This document shows, one piece after another, positions 34,508 to 45,183 of a DNA stretch of 64,000 nucleotides. The stretch is from Macrosoma leucophasiata (taxonomy: Eukaryota; Arthropoda; Insecta; Lepidoptera; Hedylidae): positions 4,794,001-4,858,000 of the forward strand of contig JAWQUS010000011.1 of the NCBI GenBank assembly GCA_036365455.1, written 5' to 3'. Both the position numbers and the translations under genes were made by a program. A model generated the notes under the pieces. That model ran no database searches and was not told the origin of the DNA. It was given only the letters and a program-made list of their open reading frames with translations. How positions within the stretch are numbered: the stretch's first letter is position 1; each line of letters opens with the position of its first letter.

Positions 34508-34756
34508 TTTTTTATGTTATGAAAGTGGCAATCAAGCATACAGCTCACATTGATGTTAAGTGATGACTGCAGCCTATAGACACACTTACAGATAAACCAG
34601 AGGTCAAAATGCAGATGCGTTACCACTCCTGAGGCTTAAGGTGTTATGCCTCTGTGCCAGGCATTACAGGGAACACTACCATTTAGCGGCAAGTATATTA
34701 GGTAATGCGGTGGTGCCTACGCCTGCGAGCTCCGTCACTGGAACTCTACCACCAGT
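34508..34756 (-). repeat. Family A repeat, small internal deletion
   Basis: T-tract, consensus 3' part and 5' terminus. About 40 bp around the CACCTGACCGGAACACGATAG region are missing. Confidence 0.85.
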
Positions 34757-34802
34757 AAAAATGTTTTTGCAAGCGAATTAGTCATGTCAAATTCAATGCT
34801 AT

Positions 34803-35042
34803 CCAATCCACAATGGTGTGTTTTCCCGATGGGGTAGACAGAGAGAAATGGAAACACTCATGATTAACCCAAATGTTTGGTCCTATGTGATAGTCAGCAA
34901 TCCTATTAAAATCACTGGACGACCGCATTACCGAACTCTGATGGTGGCTCTGGGAGAATTCCGAAAAATGGAAAAATCCAAATACAAGGGGTTCTTGGAT
35001 TGAATGATCGAACCCAGAAGAACAGCGCAGCAGTAGTGAAGA
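34803..35042 (-). repeat. Family C SINE, highly diverged
   Basis: GGAAAAATCCAAATACAAGG, ATGATCGAACCCAGAA (inverse B box) and GCAGTAGTGAAG keep the family order. Short frames across it come from the repeat. Confidence 0.6.
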
Positions 35043-35489
35043 AAACAAAGCTAAGTAACTGTAAAACTGTGGAAAGAAAACCAAAGGCATTTGTAGGAAA
35101 AAAAAAAGATCCTGACGAATTGAGAATCTCCTCCGTTTTGAAGTCGGTTAAAAAGAAAACCACATACGTAATCAAAGTAAGTCAAACTCATCCTCACATA
35201 AATTCACCAAGTCATAAACATTCCGTGCCCGAGGTAACAGTTCAACACCGACAATTAGCAAGCAACTAATCAAAGTAATTAACAGTACTTGTGCAAGGCA
35301 CATTCTGGATGTAAGGACTTTAGGACGAGACGTCCTGACCTTGGCGATCCGAGCGTTCGTCGGATTGGATTATAATCGTGCGTAGCGTCATGAACGCCCA
35401 ACAGAGTTCATGCGATTACACAATCATTAAACTTTACTGACCAAACAGTTAATGTTGTGGCTCAGTAATTTTTTCCTATAGGATATTTT

Positions 35490-35506
35490 ACTGGTGGTAG
35501 AGCTCA
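35490..35506 (+). repeat. Family A repeat, 5' stub
   Basis: ACTGGTGGTAGAGCTCA only. The sequence continues directly into an inverted copy. Confidence 0.65.
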
Positions 35507-35507
35507 A

Positions 35508-35762
35508 TTTTTTTATGTAATTAAGGTGGCAAACAATCATGCAGCGCACATGGATGTTATGTAATGACTGCAGCCAAAATGCAAATGCGTTCCCACCCCT
35601 GGGAAATAAATTGTGCCTCTGTGATAGTAATTACGGGGCCATACATTGCCATATAACCGGAACACGATAGTGTCGAACACTATCATTTGGCGGCAGATAA
35701 ATCAGAGAATGCGAGGGTGCCTACATCCTCGTGCCCTCATACATTGGATCTCTACCACCAGT
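35508..35762 (-). repeat. Family A repeat, older subfamily
   Basis: A T-tract, then GGCAAACAATCATGCAGC. It shares TAATTACGGGGCCATACATT with the other older-subfamily copies. The 5' terminus, CTACCACCAGT on plus, is intact. Confidence 0.8.
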
Positions 35763-35784
35763 AAAATTTTAAATTTTTCAGTTT

Positions 35785-35965
35785 AGGCGTCGGGACGTGA
35801 AGAACCCACCTACTCGTGGAAGAAAATTCTTCCGCTAGTGAGAAACCACTCGAATAGGGCGTGAGTAAATATGGCATATTCACCCCTAACGACGCGCAAT
35901 CCTGTTCTGAGATCATTGAGGAAGGCTTTTGTTCAGTAGTCGACGTTTTTCGGTCGAACTAATGT
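35785..35965 (+). repeat. Family E repeat, shortened
   Basis: CGGGACGTGAAGAACCCACC, CTTCCGCTAGTG, ATGGCATATTCACCCCTAA and AGGCTTTTGTTCAGTAGT match family E with an internal deletion. Confidence 0.65.
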
Positions 35966-36233
35966 TGTGGTGATGAGAGCTTCAGTGACGGAGCTAGAGG
36001 GTCTTGGCACCACCGTATCATCTAATCTACTTGCCGCTAAATGGTAGTGTTCAGTGCTACTGTGTTCCGGGCAGGTGGTTATGACTCTGTAATGTCCAGC
36101 ACAAAGGCGGGACGTAACAACTTAAGCCTCAGGAGTGGCAACACATCATTGAAATCTCTGGTTTGATGGCTACCGTATTACTTACCACCAATGTGAACTG
36201 TATGCTTGTATACAATTGTATGACATAAAAAAG
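35966..36233 (+). repeat. Family A repeat, diverged
   Basis: Begins near GAGCTTCAGTGACGGAGC and ends GAACTGTATGCTTG plus a short A-tail after GACAT. Confidence 0.75.
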
Positions 36234-37319
36234 ATATCTTTTTTTAGCCAAGAAATTTGCAAAGACGCTTCTGGCTAACTTGATTGTACGATAATGTTTT
36301 GGTTCAAATTTGAGGTCTTAACGCAAATGCGTTGTCATTCCGGACGTGCGTAATATTTTTTAACTTTGCGCCAGAAATAACACTGTTTACGGAATCGATG
36401 ATCATTTTGCGAATAGGTCAATAAATAAATAAACAAAAAATAAAGAGGTCTCTGTCTTCCCCTTCAAGCTTCACAACTGGAGCGTTATCACAGGTAAAAT
36501 GTGCAATACAGTTTATCTTCAAACCTATTTTAATGATTGAGACCAAAGGGTGAGGTGTAAGAACAAATATAGACAAATTAAATTAGGGTTTTCACGCGCC
36601 ACCACCTATGCACTGGTTATTTACTATGATGAAAATATCGTCTAATAAATTATTTCTGTATCAAATATCATCAATTCGCTTTCGTTTACAAGGCACAACG
36701 AAAAATAAGTTCTCTAATAAATATTATGAATGACCACATTGACCACGGGATATTTATTAAAAGCTGTAAAAGTGAATTCAGAATGAACTAAAATATTGAG
36801 CATTTAACCTTTAAACAAAAAGGTTAGACCCTCATAGATTATTAAATGATAACAAAAATGTTCTCTTTGACCTTACGCCTGGACTGTAATCGATTTTTAC
36901 AGTCGCACTTGCTCGACGTGTAATCTAGTCATATTATAACTGTAAAGAAAAAGAATCGGAATCAGAATCAGAATTTATTTATCGTGTAATAAGGTTACAT
37001 TACTATACCTAAGTGTTTTTTTTTAATTCAATGTCATGGGCTATTCTATATGTACTCTACAATAATATGTTTATATATATTAAACTTACCTACTTAATAT
37101 TCACAAAAATAAAGAAAATGTCAATAATTAGTTATACGTTTTATAACTTTAGAATATTAGACATTAGATAATGGCCGCATGCAGCGTCTAGGTTCCTTTA
37201 AGATGGAACTGTAATATGCCCTTTTTAATAGAATTCTTAACAAAAACTTAAGTGATTCGACAATAAAAATTAAAAGTCATAAGTTAAACTATCTCTAGAC
37301 TCTACACAACAAGTATATT
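36234..37319. other. AT-rich DNA without recognised genes
   Basis: A short GAATCAGAATCAGAATTTAT motif at 36955-36980 looks like part of a dispersed repeat. Nothing else was seen. Confidence 0.4.
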
Positions 37320-37436
37320 GAAGGCAAATAATGGATACTGTAGCCTACAAACATTTATATGAAACCAGAGGTCTCAACGTCGTTGCGTTGCCACTCCTGA
37401 GGTGCTACGCCTCTGTGCCAGAAAGGGCAGTATATT
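37320..37436 (-). repeat. Family A repeat fragment
   Basis: GGCAAATAATGGATACTGTA, then TTGCGTTGCCACTCCTGAG and GCCTCTGTGCCAG. Confidence 0.55.
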
Positions 37437-37706
37437 AACGTAAGGCTATGAATCCCTAGTTTGATCCCTGAGTCTGGGAGTAAATAATACTGAATTTTAT
37501 AACTGTGAATCTCAACGCTACTCTTAATGTTTTGTTCCCTTCTGTATTAAAAGAACAGTGTACGGATGCGAAAGAATGTTGTATACTAACAATCCTCTCA
37601 AATGCAACTTCTTGATCCATAAATTATGATGAATGAATGAAAAAGAATGCCTACAGGATTATATACAACTTCCATGAGACGTTGCGCATGTCTTGTGTCT
37701 ACTTAC

Positions 37707-37914
37707 TAATTGGCTTATATCGTTCCAGACGGTGACAAGAACCAAAGAAGCCACAAACAGAATACAATCCACACACAATATGACATAGTTTAAGATTTCC
37801 TCTGTTTGCGTGTTTGAACGCGCTAATAGAATTACCAAACGGATAGCTACATTGATGAGGAAGTCTATATCATCCCTAGGAGCAGTGCGGTAGACATGTA
37901 TGAAATAAGCAGGC
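37707..37914 (-). CDS. Candidate exon of an unrecognised membrane protein
   Basis: On the minus strand GTGGCTGCAG ends in a plausible acceptor and TTA is followed by the strong donor GTAAGTAG. The 208 bp between them are one base plus 69 codons in an open frame. The product has two hydrophobic stretches, DFLINVAIRLVILLA and a longer one around YVILCVDCILFVASLVLVTV, suggesting membrane segments, with a polar TQTEE link between. The frame is open stop to stop for about 100 codons (37651-37959) but has no ATG, as expected of an internal exon. Two related, broken segments follow at 38373-38535 and 38755-38850. I do not recognise the family; a chance frame in AT-rich DNA is the main alternative. 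Confidence 0.35.
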
Positions 37915-37978
37915 CTGCAGCCACGGGCAGTGTAATTGGAAGGTTTTATATTATTTTATTTAGTTTACGATAGAAGTA

Positions 37979-38240
37979 ATCTATATATATAAAAATGGAA
38001 CCCGTTTTCCTTGGTCACGGCATCACGCGTGAATGGCTGGACCGATTTGGCTAATATTGATTTTGAATGATTTTTGGAAGTCCAGGGAATGTTTAAAAGG
38101 TAAGAAATTATGAAGAAATTGAAGGGAAATAGTAAAAACCACCATTTCATTTTCCCATACAAATAGTCCGTATCTATCAAACCTTTGACACATTTCATAT
38201 TTTCATTTTGAGGCAATACGAAGTTTGCCGGGTCAGCTAT
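37979..38240 (+). mobile_element. Helitron-like non-autonomous element
   Basis: Starts TCTATATATATAAAAATGGA, contains ATGGCTGGACCGATTTGGCT and GGAAGTCCAGGGAA, and ends AAGTTTGCCGGGTCAGCTAT. I know this set of motifs from lepidopteran Helitron-type repeats, where the end normally reads CTAG. It separates the first and second copies of the exon-like repeat. Confidence 0.55.
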
Positions 38241-38372
38241 AATTTATATTTGTCCTAAACTCGTTCATTGTGCCCAAATACAACTAAACGACTTTTTGTC
38301 ATGTTAAGCCCGAGTGAAAGACGTACGACACCCACGGGACGTAGCTCTTGTTTTGTAGACACAAGACATGAG

Positions 38373-38535
38373 CTACGAGCTTATTGGCCTATACCACGTA
38401 AGCGTACAGACGGTGACAAGGACCGACGACGCCACAACTGAGTTTGTCTGTTTCTTGTCCTCATGACGAAGGCTATACCATAACATAACAGTATTAGCCC
38501 TAGAAGCAGAGTGCAAACATGCAAAGTAAGCAGAC
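38373..38535 (-). pseudogene. Second copy of the exon-like membrane segment
   Basis: Starts after a CAG at the same place as the first copy (GCAG, then GTCTGCTTACTT against GCCTGCTTATTT). In the same frame it gives SAYFACLHSASR ... SVVASSVLVTV, against PAYFIHVYRTAPR ... LFVASLVLVTV. It ends in a stop where the first copy has its donor, and about 45 bp of the middle are missing. A second frame is also open here and encodes a hydrophobic 60-residue chain, which keeps the call uncertain. Confidence 0.35.
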
Positions 38536-38754
38536 CTGCGCGTGAACAGTGCGACATGGCCACTTTCCGAGAAACAACATTAAAAGGCAGGTGAAACTAC
38601 ACAAACGTAGTTATAAATTAAAACCATATTCGAAGAAAGTCATATTTCATATTTGACCTAAACTCGTTCATTATTTCGAGATACAACTAAACGACTTTTT
38701 GTTATATTAAGACTAAGACCGTGTGAAAGACGTACAACACCCACGGGACGTAGC

Positions 38755-38850
38755 TCACGTCTTGTGTCTACGAGCTAATTGGCTTATACCGCGTAAACGT
38801 TTCAGACGGTGACAAGGACCGACGACACTGCAACTGAATACAAATCGTTT
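38755..38850 (-). pseudogene. Third, truncated copy of the exon-like segment
   Basis: The TCGGTCCTTGTCACCGTCTG and GCCAATTAGCTCGTAGAC parts match the second copy, as does about 90 bp of 3' flank (CGTACAACACCCACGGGACG). The aligned frame stops after VSSVLVTV. The 5' part is cut off before the family A copy at 38946. Confidence 0.4.
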
Positions 38851-38945
38851 GTTGTGCACGCGATCAAAACATCTTTCACTTTCACAGTTCATCTTTCTTA
38901 TAGTTATTTTTAGAACAAAGACACAATTAAAGTACAAGGGGAGAT

Positions 38946-39190
38946 GTTTTTATGTCATGAAAGTGGCAAATAAGCATGCATTCAAAAACTGATGGTAAGT
39001 GAATACTGTAGTCTATAAACATCTATATAAAACTAGAGATAAAAGTAAATGCGTTGCCATTTCTGATACATGTTAGAAATAACGGGAGCATATATTACTA
39101 CCAACCAGACATGATAGCGTTGAATACTACCGTTTAATGGCAAATAGATAAGCAATGCGGTGGCGCTAACGGTCTCGAGCTACGTCACAT
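38946..39190 (-). repeat. Family A repeat, diverged
   Basis: GTCATGAAAGTGGCAAATAAGC at the 3' side and GCAATGCGGTGGCGCTAACGG at the 5' side. Many substitutions. Confidence 0.7.
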
Positions 39191-39600
39191 CCGCCATAAA
39201 GGATGTACATCCTCACATCCTAGTGCTCCCGGCTACTCCCTCTTCTTGGAGTTTTCTCAAAGGCTTAGAGATGACTACAAGCCAGGCCTGAAAGTTCCAA
39301 TCCCTAGATCAGAGACCATGTTATATTGGGTTTTCTCCAACTGCGAAGATTCTTGATTAGCTAGGCTTCACACTTTACATGGCATTAAAAAATCAGAGGC
39401 ATCTATGCTCGCCGCTAGCTCGATGAAGTTGACATTCTGTCACTGTCTAGGAACTAGGTAGCATATAGCTTTAAACGTCCATTTATTAAAAACAAAAACC
39501 AATACACATCCAGAACCTCACATACCTATTATTTAGTCATTGGAAAAAATAAGTGTGAAGACAGTATTTTTACCTTAACTTAAGCCCAATAAACCCGAAC
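39191..39600. other. Unassigned stretch, perhaps a decayed retroelement
   Basis: More balanced composition than its surroundings. GCATCTATGCTCGCCGCTAG ... AGTTGACATTCTGTCACTG near 39400 resembles coding sequence, but no frame is open. Confidence 0.25.
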
Positions 39601-39620
39601 TTAACAATCGATACAGAATC

Positions 39621-39839
39621 ATGATTCCCTGCGATCATTCAAAATGCCACCGCGTTAGTAACCAAGTCGTGCGATTAAGCGATCGTGTCGCCACCATCGA
39701 GGCGCGTAATGATCGCGAACTTGTAATGCAACATGAACATCAATCGCACCATCTGTACGAGTGGTATATTTACCCCCGGGAAGCAACATTTCACGACCGG
39801 GATAGGGCCCGATCGCAAGTCGCACGACCGCGCGATTAA
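39621..39839 (+). CDS. Small unrecognised ORF in a GATCG-rich patch
   Basis: A 72-codon ATG-to-TAA frame in a locally GC-richer block. The product is polar and charged (SDRVATIEARNDRELVMQHE, REATFHDRDRARSQ) and has no signal or membrane segment. The DNA is unusually rich in CGATCG, GATCGC and similar words, so the frame may be a by-product of a repeat or regulatory sequence. Coding status is uncertain. Confidence 0.25.
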   Translation: MIPCDHSKCHRVSNQVVRLSDRVATIEARNDRELVMQHEHQSHHLYEWYIYPREATFHDRDRARSQVARPRD

Positions 39840-41580
39840 TGTCCTAACTGTTGTTTTAATAATGACTAATGTTGATTGGCGATATCGATATTTGAAATGC
39901 TAAATGTGTTTTGTTGGCATCAATAATAAGCTTCGTTCACATCAATATAAGTTCACATCAGCCATAAGACAACTACATGTAAAATGATGTCTAAATGTAG
40001 GTGCGTTACTTCGTCTAAGTCTCAACTGTCATCTAATTCGTTCGTTCATTTCGTTTCATCAATTCAGTCGTTCACTGTTCTACATTCAGTAAAATAAAAC
40101 AATGAAAAAAATGGTACCAGAGAATGGAATTGATTTTAATTTATTCATCGAAACTTTGTCAACAAGGAGAGGAGTATGAAGACCATGAATAATTCAAAGT
40201 CGTTTGTTTCTCAAGTATCATTGTCTTGACGCAGACTAAGATAACTTGATTTCTCTAGGATATTTTGAGCATTCGAATAAAGCTTTGCAAAGAATGTTAA
40301 GTTATTATACTTTAACACCCCTTGAGTTTTTTTATTCTATAAATAGTGTAGCTTAGGTATACCGTATGGGGTCCGTGGGAAATTTAAGAGCTCGGCCAGG
40401 AAAAAGCTCAACCTACATCATAAAAATGGCGTTCCCAAGAGGTCACTGGAAGGAGAGCTTCGGGCTTCGGGCGGGCCTCATGGTATTTTTCCCTAACATT
40501 CTATTGGAACTTGCCACTGGAAAAAACTTTTCACTCTGAGGTGTTCTGGCAATATTTTATTTACTAAAGCATATATTACAGATTTAGGTATAAAACTTTC
40601 CCAATAGACTGATATTCATACAGCAACAATATATTCTGCAGAATAACAAAAATATACAACAGTGTCTAGATACTAGAAGATCAAACAATAAAGCCTGGAA
40701 GGGACGAAGGCACATCCGCGACCTCTAGACTTCGTCCCGTCGGAGCAAGGTCGTACCGCCCTTGCAACCGCCCTTTGCGCTCTTAGGGCAACACTGACTA
40801 AGATTGTATTAAAAAGCATGTGAACAACGGCCTTTTCAAATAGGTAAATCCACTTTCAGACTTTATATTGTAGACAGTTAATGTAAAGTGAATAAATTAC
40901 TTTGGTTATGAGGGTTGACGTTTTTTTTTATAAAAGTACCTTTGAGCGAAATTCGTATTTATTTAGGTATAATTTGCTTTGATGACGGCACCTCATTTTT
41001 TCAAGTTTATCCAAGATTTTCACAGGACGTTTTTTGTGTCTGTTAATCTAGTGAAATGTTTCGTTAAAACCATTGTCTCGGCTGACTTCTATTTGACATA
41101 ACTTTGATTGCATCAGGTAATCTAGTTAAAAATAAAACACTCAGGTTCAACAGAACGAAGCGGTCACGTCCACTCATCAAAATTTCAAACCAAAGCCTCA
41201 AGTGAAATTTGACCTTAATCCCTAACGAACTCTAAAGTTCTTTTATCTAACGTCATGATTTCTTTTTCTACGGAATCGTGATGCGGTTACAAAAGTCAGC
41301 TTCATTAGACGCGCTCATCATGAACAAGTGGCTTGCTTTGCGGTGACTTTCGGCTCGCGACGTACTTACTGTTGTAAAAAATTACCGAGCCATATTTTAA
41401 CAATTGCTCAATGTCACTTCTAATTCATTAGTACGCCTTTGAACTGATAACGTTGTTACAAAAGTAAAGTTAACCGACTCTATCTCAACTCTTTGTAAAT
41501 AAAGTGGTTAATGTGTATTGGATTCATTAGAACAGAAAAAATAATTATCGTTAAACGAAATGGAAGGATATTTTGACTTG
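39840..41580. other. AT-rich DNA; possible start of a transcript near 40070
   Basis: TCAATTCAGTCGTTCACTG contains an arthropod initiator-like TCAGTC. It is followed by AAAATAAAACAATG and a 25-codon frame beginning MKKMVPENG. This is suggestive only. Patches at 40360-40530 and 40680-40790 have more GC but no recognised content. Confidence 0.25.
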
Positions 41581-41584
41581 GGAA

Positions 41585-41705
41585 GGGATCGAACCACTTT
41601 CGCTTTACAGCTTCGGTAGCTTAGTGGTGGTATGAGCTGGACTGATTACCCTGATGTTCAGGATCGATCCCTGCTCAAAGTCAACCGTCTATTCATTTTT
41701 ATTTA
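41585..41705 (+). repeat. tRNA-like SINE relative (family D-like), partly palindromic
   Basis: GGTAGCTTAGTGGTGG (A box), GGATCGATCCCTG (B box), then AAAGTCAA and a T-rich tail like family D. Just upstream lies an inverse B box, GGGATCGAACCAC, so two tRNA-like halves face away from each other. Confidence 0.5.
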
Positions 41706-42499
41706 ATTTCTAAAATCATTAAATACACATGTTTGTAATCAAATTCCAACAATATCTTAATATTTATCCAACTATATCTTAATATTTATCAGAAAAATTA
41801 TCACATTTTGTTGAAAAAGATAAAATGAACAAGTTGATTGACTACCGATTTATTTAATCACCTTTTAAGGAGATATAAGAATAATTCAATCCGACAGGAA
41901 ATACAATGTTGATAGGATCTGAGCACCAAATAATCTGATAATGGACAAAAACAACACCCGTTTCGTCGACTTTACATAATTTCACGGTTTTTTTTCTCTC
42001 GTATAACTAACTACATAGCTTTAACTGTGAGGCGGTTTTTCCACTCATACATCAATTCAACTTTTCAATTGCCATTCAGATTTCGAAGTTTAATCATATT
42101 GAAGTAACATTACTACAACAGAAGATTGAAATATCCAAACTAACTCAATCACAGTCTAATTGCAAGATACTGTTATTACACTTGCTAGAAAAACTCGCAT
42201 AATGAATATGATACTTTTGCAAGATTAGTTTCGTACTTTGATCATTCAGATTCGACACAAGACTTGACTTTCCAGTTATACCGTGATAATAAACTGTGAT
42301 ACCGTAATAACTCGTATGGAAGCTTAATATAGGTAGGTACCTATTACATTGAGTATAAAAACTTTCCAAATTTTGACTCATTTGTAAATGACTGTGGTGC
42401 CAGTACGTTTTCTATTTGGTCCCCCCTCAAACCGAAGCTTTCATTTAGCACCACATCAAAATCGAAACAACTATTACATAACAAATGCAAAAGGGAAAC
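41706..42499. other. AT-rich DNA without recognised genes
   Basis: Short frames only. Confidence 0.4.
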
Positions 42500-42539
42500 A
42501 AAAAAGCGGCGAGTATCCCAACGATAACATTTCGCAATG

Positions 42540-42680
42540 TCTCCGTCGCTTGCGCAAATCCGCGTGACGTCACCGCATTCGGTTCCGGCTTCACTTTCGA
42601 ACACTTTCACCGGTCGGACCGGTGCCGGCGATGTATCGATAAGGCCGCAAACTGGACGACAGCGGACGTCGGGGCGGGCT
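42540..42680. promoter_or_regulatory. GC-rich island with three palindromic factor sites
   Basis: TTGCGCAA (42550-42557, C/EBP-like), TGACGTCA (42565-42572, CREB/ATF site) and TATCGATA (42634-42641, DRE/DREF site) lie within 92 bp of CpG-rich sequence. This combination suits a housekeeping-type insect promoter. The direction and the gene are unknown; no adjoining coding exon was recognised. Confidence 0.4.
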
Positions 42681-42681
42681 A

Positions 42682-42713
42682 CCTAGCAGAAAGAGAGCTT
42701 TTTTTCTGCTAGG
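42682..42713. repeat. 11-bp-arm hairpin
   Basis: CCTAGCAGAAA and TTTCTGCTAGG around a 10-bp spacer containing a T-run. On the plus strand it resembles a stem-loop. Confidence 0.7.
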
Positions 42714-42791
42714 TTTACCTACAATGGGGCTATTTTTTTTTCGAGAATGTCTAATAATGATAAAATCCGTATCCATTAGGGATATGGGCAT

Positions 42792-42976
42792 GGGCGTCGC
42801 CAGGGGGTAGCAGGAGAGGACAGATGCCCCTTCCTATAGAAAAAATATCGCAATTTACATGAAAGTCTGACATGTGCCACAAGTACCTAGGTATAGGTAC
42901 CAACCAAGTCCTAGAATCAACCTGCCCTTTCCTATAGGCAAACTGTCCTCTCCATATCATCTGGCTGGCGACGCCC
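42792..42976. mobile_element. MITE-like foldback
   Basis: Begins GGGCGTCGCCAGG and ends CTGGCGACGCCC. Inner matches include GGAGAGGACAG against CTGTCCTCTCC and CCTTCCTATAG against CTATAGGAAAGG on inversion. No clear flanking duplication. Confidence 0.65.
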
Positions 42977-44428
42977 TTGAATATAGCGGAAAAAATATTT
43001 AAATAGATTGGTGGATTTAAAAAAAAATTACAAACCAAATGAAATTCACAAATCTTAAGATAAATTTTATAGGTAAGTAGGAATATAATAATTTGACACA
43101 AAATTCTTAGTTTTATTTCATATTAGTTTTGTCAATTATTTAGCATAAAACCATCCTTATGGTTTTTAAGATTAGATCGAGTCCATAAACTAATTGGCAA
43201 GGAAAGACGACGATAGCGATCAAGCATTTTTACAAAAACGCGCGTGCCACCGTCCGCTGTCGCACAGTTTGTAGCCTAACATTTGTCATTCAGCACTCGT
43301 AAATATACGTACTTAATTTATGTTTTACATTTATAAAGTGGACCCCTTATTAAGGCGAAATTTAAGGTAACTTATTAAGTAGATAAATATTTGATAAAAT
43401 ATACCAAGTTCATTAGTCTTGAACAGAAAATAGCCATTCTATGATCATCTGCGAATTTAATGTTAAAAGCGCGGCTTCGTTGATTCATTCAAAAACAAAT
43501 TCATTTTGAGAACACGTAACGGTCTTTCCGTATTTAATCTACTTGCTACTAATAATATACAATTATAAATCAAGACTTCAAGTACCTACATCTATATTTT
43601 CCGCTCGAAGTTTGTTAATACAAATTCAAATACACACCTACAATATATTTTGCTCATCGTTTGCATTTGTCATTCATTCTGCACAAATAACGGTCTGAAT
43701 AGTAACTAGGCAATTATATTCTACATGGCAGGCGATTCCGTTTCGATAAACTGAGTCACACATTACGAGATCACGGACGTATTGGAAAAAAAATCATATT
43801 TCATACATTCATATCACGAACGGGCCGTGCGTACATTTCGCAATACCCACTTTCACCGTCAAATACCGCGGGCCTGCGCCTGCGCCGGCGCCGACGTATC
43901 GAAACGGCTCCATTGTCGCTTCTTAATCGATCAATGAGACTCTTTCAAGTCAATTTATATCGGACAGTTTGATGCGTATTTATTCTTATACAGAAGCTTA
44001 ACGTGTTTATTGATTAAAAAATCAAATTGGAACGTGATTGAGGTCGCAAGTCGATTAATTTATGGGTAAAAATTTGATGAGTTCGTACAAGGGCGAGCTA
44101 TGAATAATAAATTGACAACTTTCTTTAAAAGCTACAAGAATATAAGCGCCTTCGGTTACACAAGACATCTTAACGTGGGTTTAGTTTTTTTTATCTATTT
44201 TTTATGTCGTCAAAGTAGTAAAACACACCCACATTCATGGTAAGTGAACACAGCAGTTATAGAACTTATAAGACGACATGATAACCAAAATAATAAACTA
44301 TAACTATGATAAACTAATACAAGGAGAGAGGAGGTGCAACATCTTTTATCACACCGAACACCTGTATAGAATAAGAAATTGTTTAACGGCAGATAAAATA
44401 AATAATATCTACCTAAATAACAGATTTC
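42977..44428. other. AT-rich DNA; GC patch at 43850-43920
   Basis: The patch (GGGCCTGCGCCTGCGCCGGC) stands out but has no assignable content. A possible remnant of family A lies at 44205-44280 (TGGTAAGTGAACACAGCAG). Confidence 0.35.
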
Positions 44429-44713
44429 ACTGGTGGTAGAGCTCCAGTGACGGAGCTCGCGGGCGTAGACACCACTGCATTACCTAATATACTTACCGCT
44501 AAATGGTAGTGTTCAGCACTATCGTGTTCCGGTCAGGTGGTTATGTACAGCCCTGTAATTTCCGGCACAGAGGCATAACACCTTAGGACTCAGGGGTGGT
44601 AACGCATTTGCATTTTGACCTTGGTCTTTGTGTGGGTGTCTATAGGCTGCAGTCATCACTTAACATCAATGTGAACTGCATGCTTATTTGCCACTTCCAT
44701 TACATAAAAAAAA
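44429..44713 (+). repeat. Family A repeat, full length
   Basis: Close to the consensus, with both hairpin motifs and an A8 tail after TTACAT. Confidence 0.9.
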
Positions 44714-44897
44714 GATATTTCCGTATCGTCCCGGGATGGTACACAACGAAAACTATAATTAGTAAAAGTTACATACCTAAGCACAGTTCCCCAATACAAA
44801 TTCACACTGGGGAATGTGCGTATGTAGATAGTATTGAATAATATTTTCAGCATAAGTAATCTATTCGAGCTAATTCCTCTTTAGCAGAACCCTAACC

Positions 44898-45183
44898 CTG
44901 GTGGTATAGCTCCAGTGAAGGAGCGCGCGGGCGTAGATACCACCGCATTACCTAATATACTTGCCGCTAAATGGTAGTGTTCAGCACTATCGTGTTTCGG
45001 TCAGGTGGTAATGTACAGCCCTGTAATTTCCGGCACAGAGTCATAACACCTTAGGCCTCAGGAGTGGTAACGCATCTGCATTTTGACCTCTGGTCTTTGT
45101 GTGGGTGTCTATAGGCTGCAGTCATCACTTAACATCAATGTGAACTGCATGCTTGTTTGTCACTTTCATGACATAAAAAAAAA
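44898..45183 (+). repeat. Family A repeat, full length
   Basis: Same orientation as the copy 185 bp upstream. A9 tail after GACAT. Confidence 0.9.

Noticed and set aside
44429..45183. Possible CRISPR-like or segmental repeat array from the two close direct copies
   Set aside because: They are ordinary dispersed family A copies with separate A-tails, and no regular spacer structure exists.
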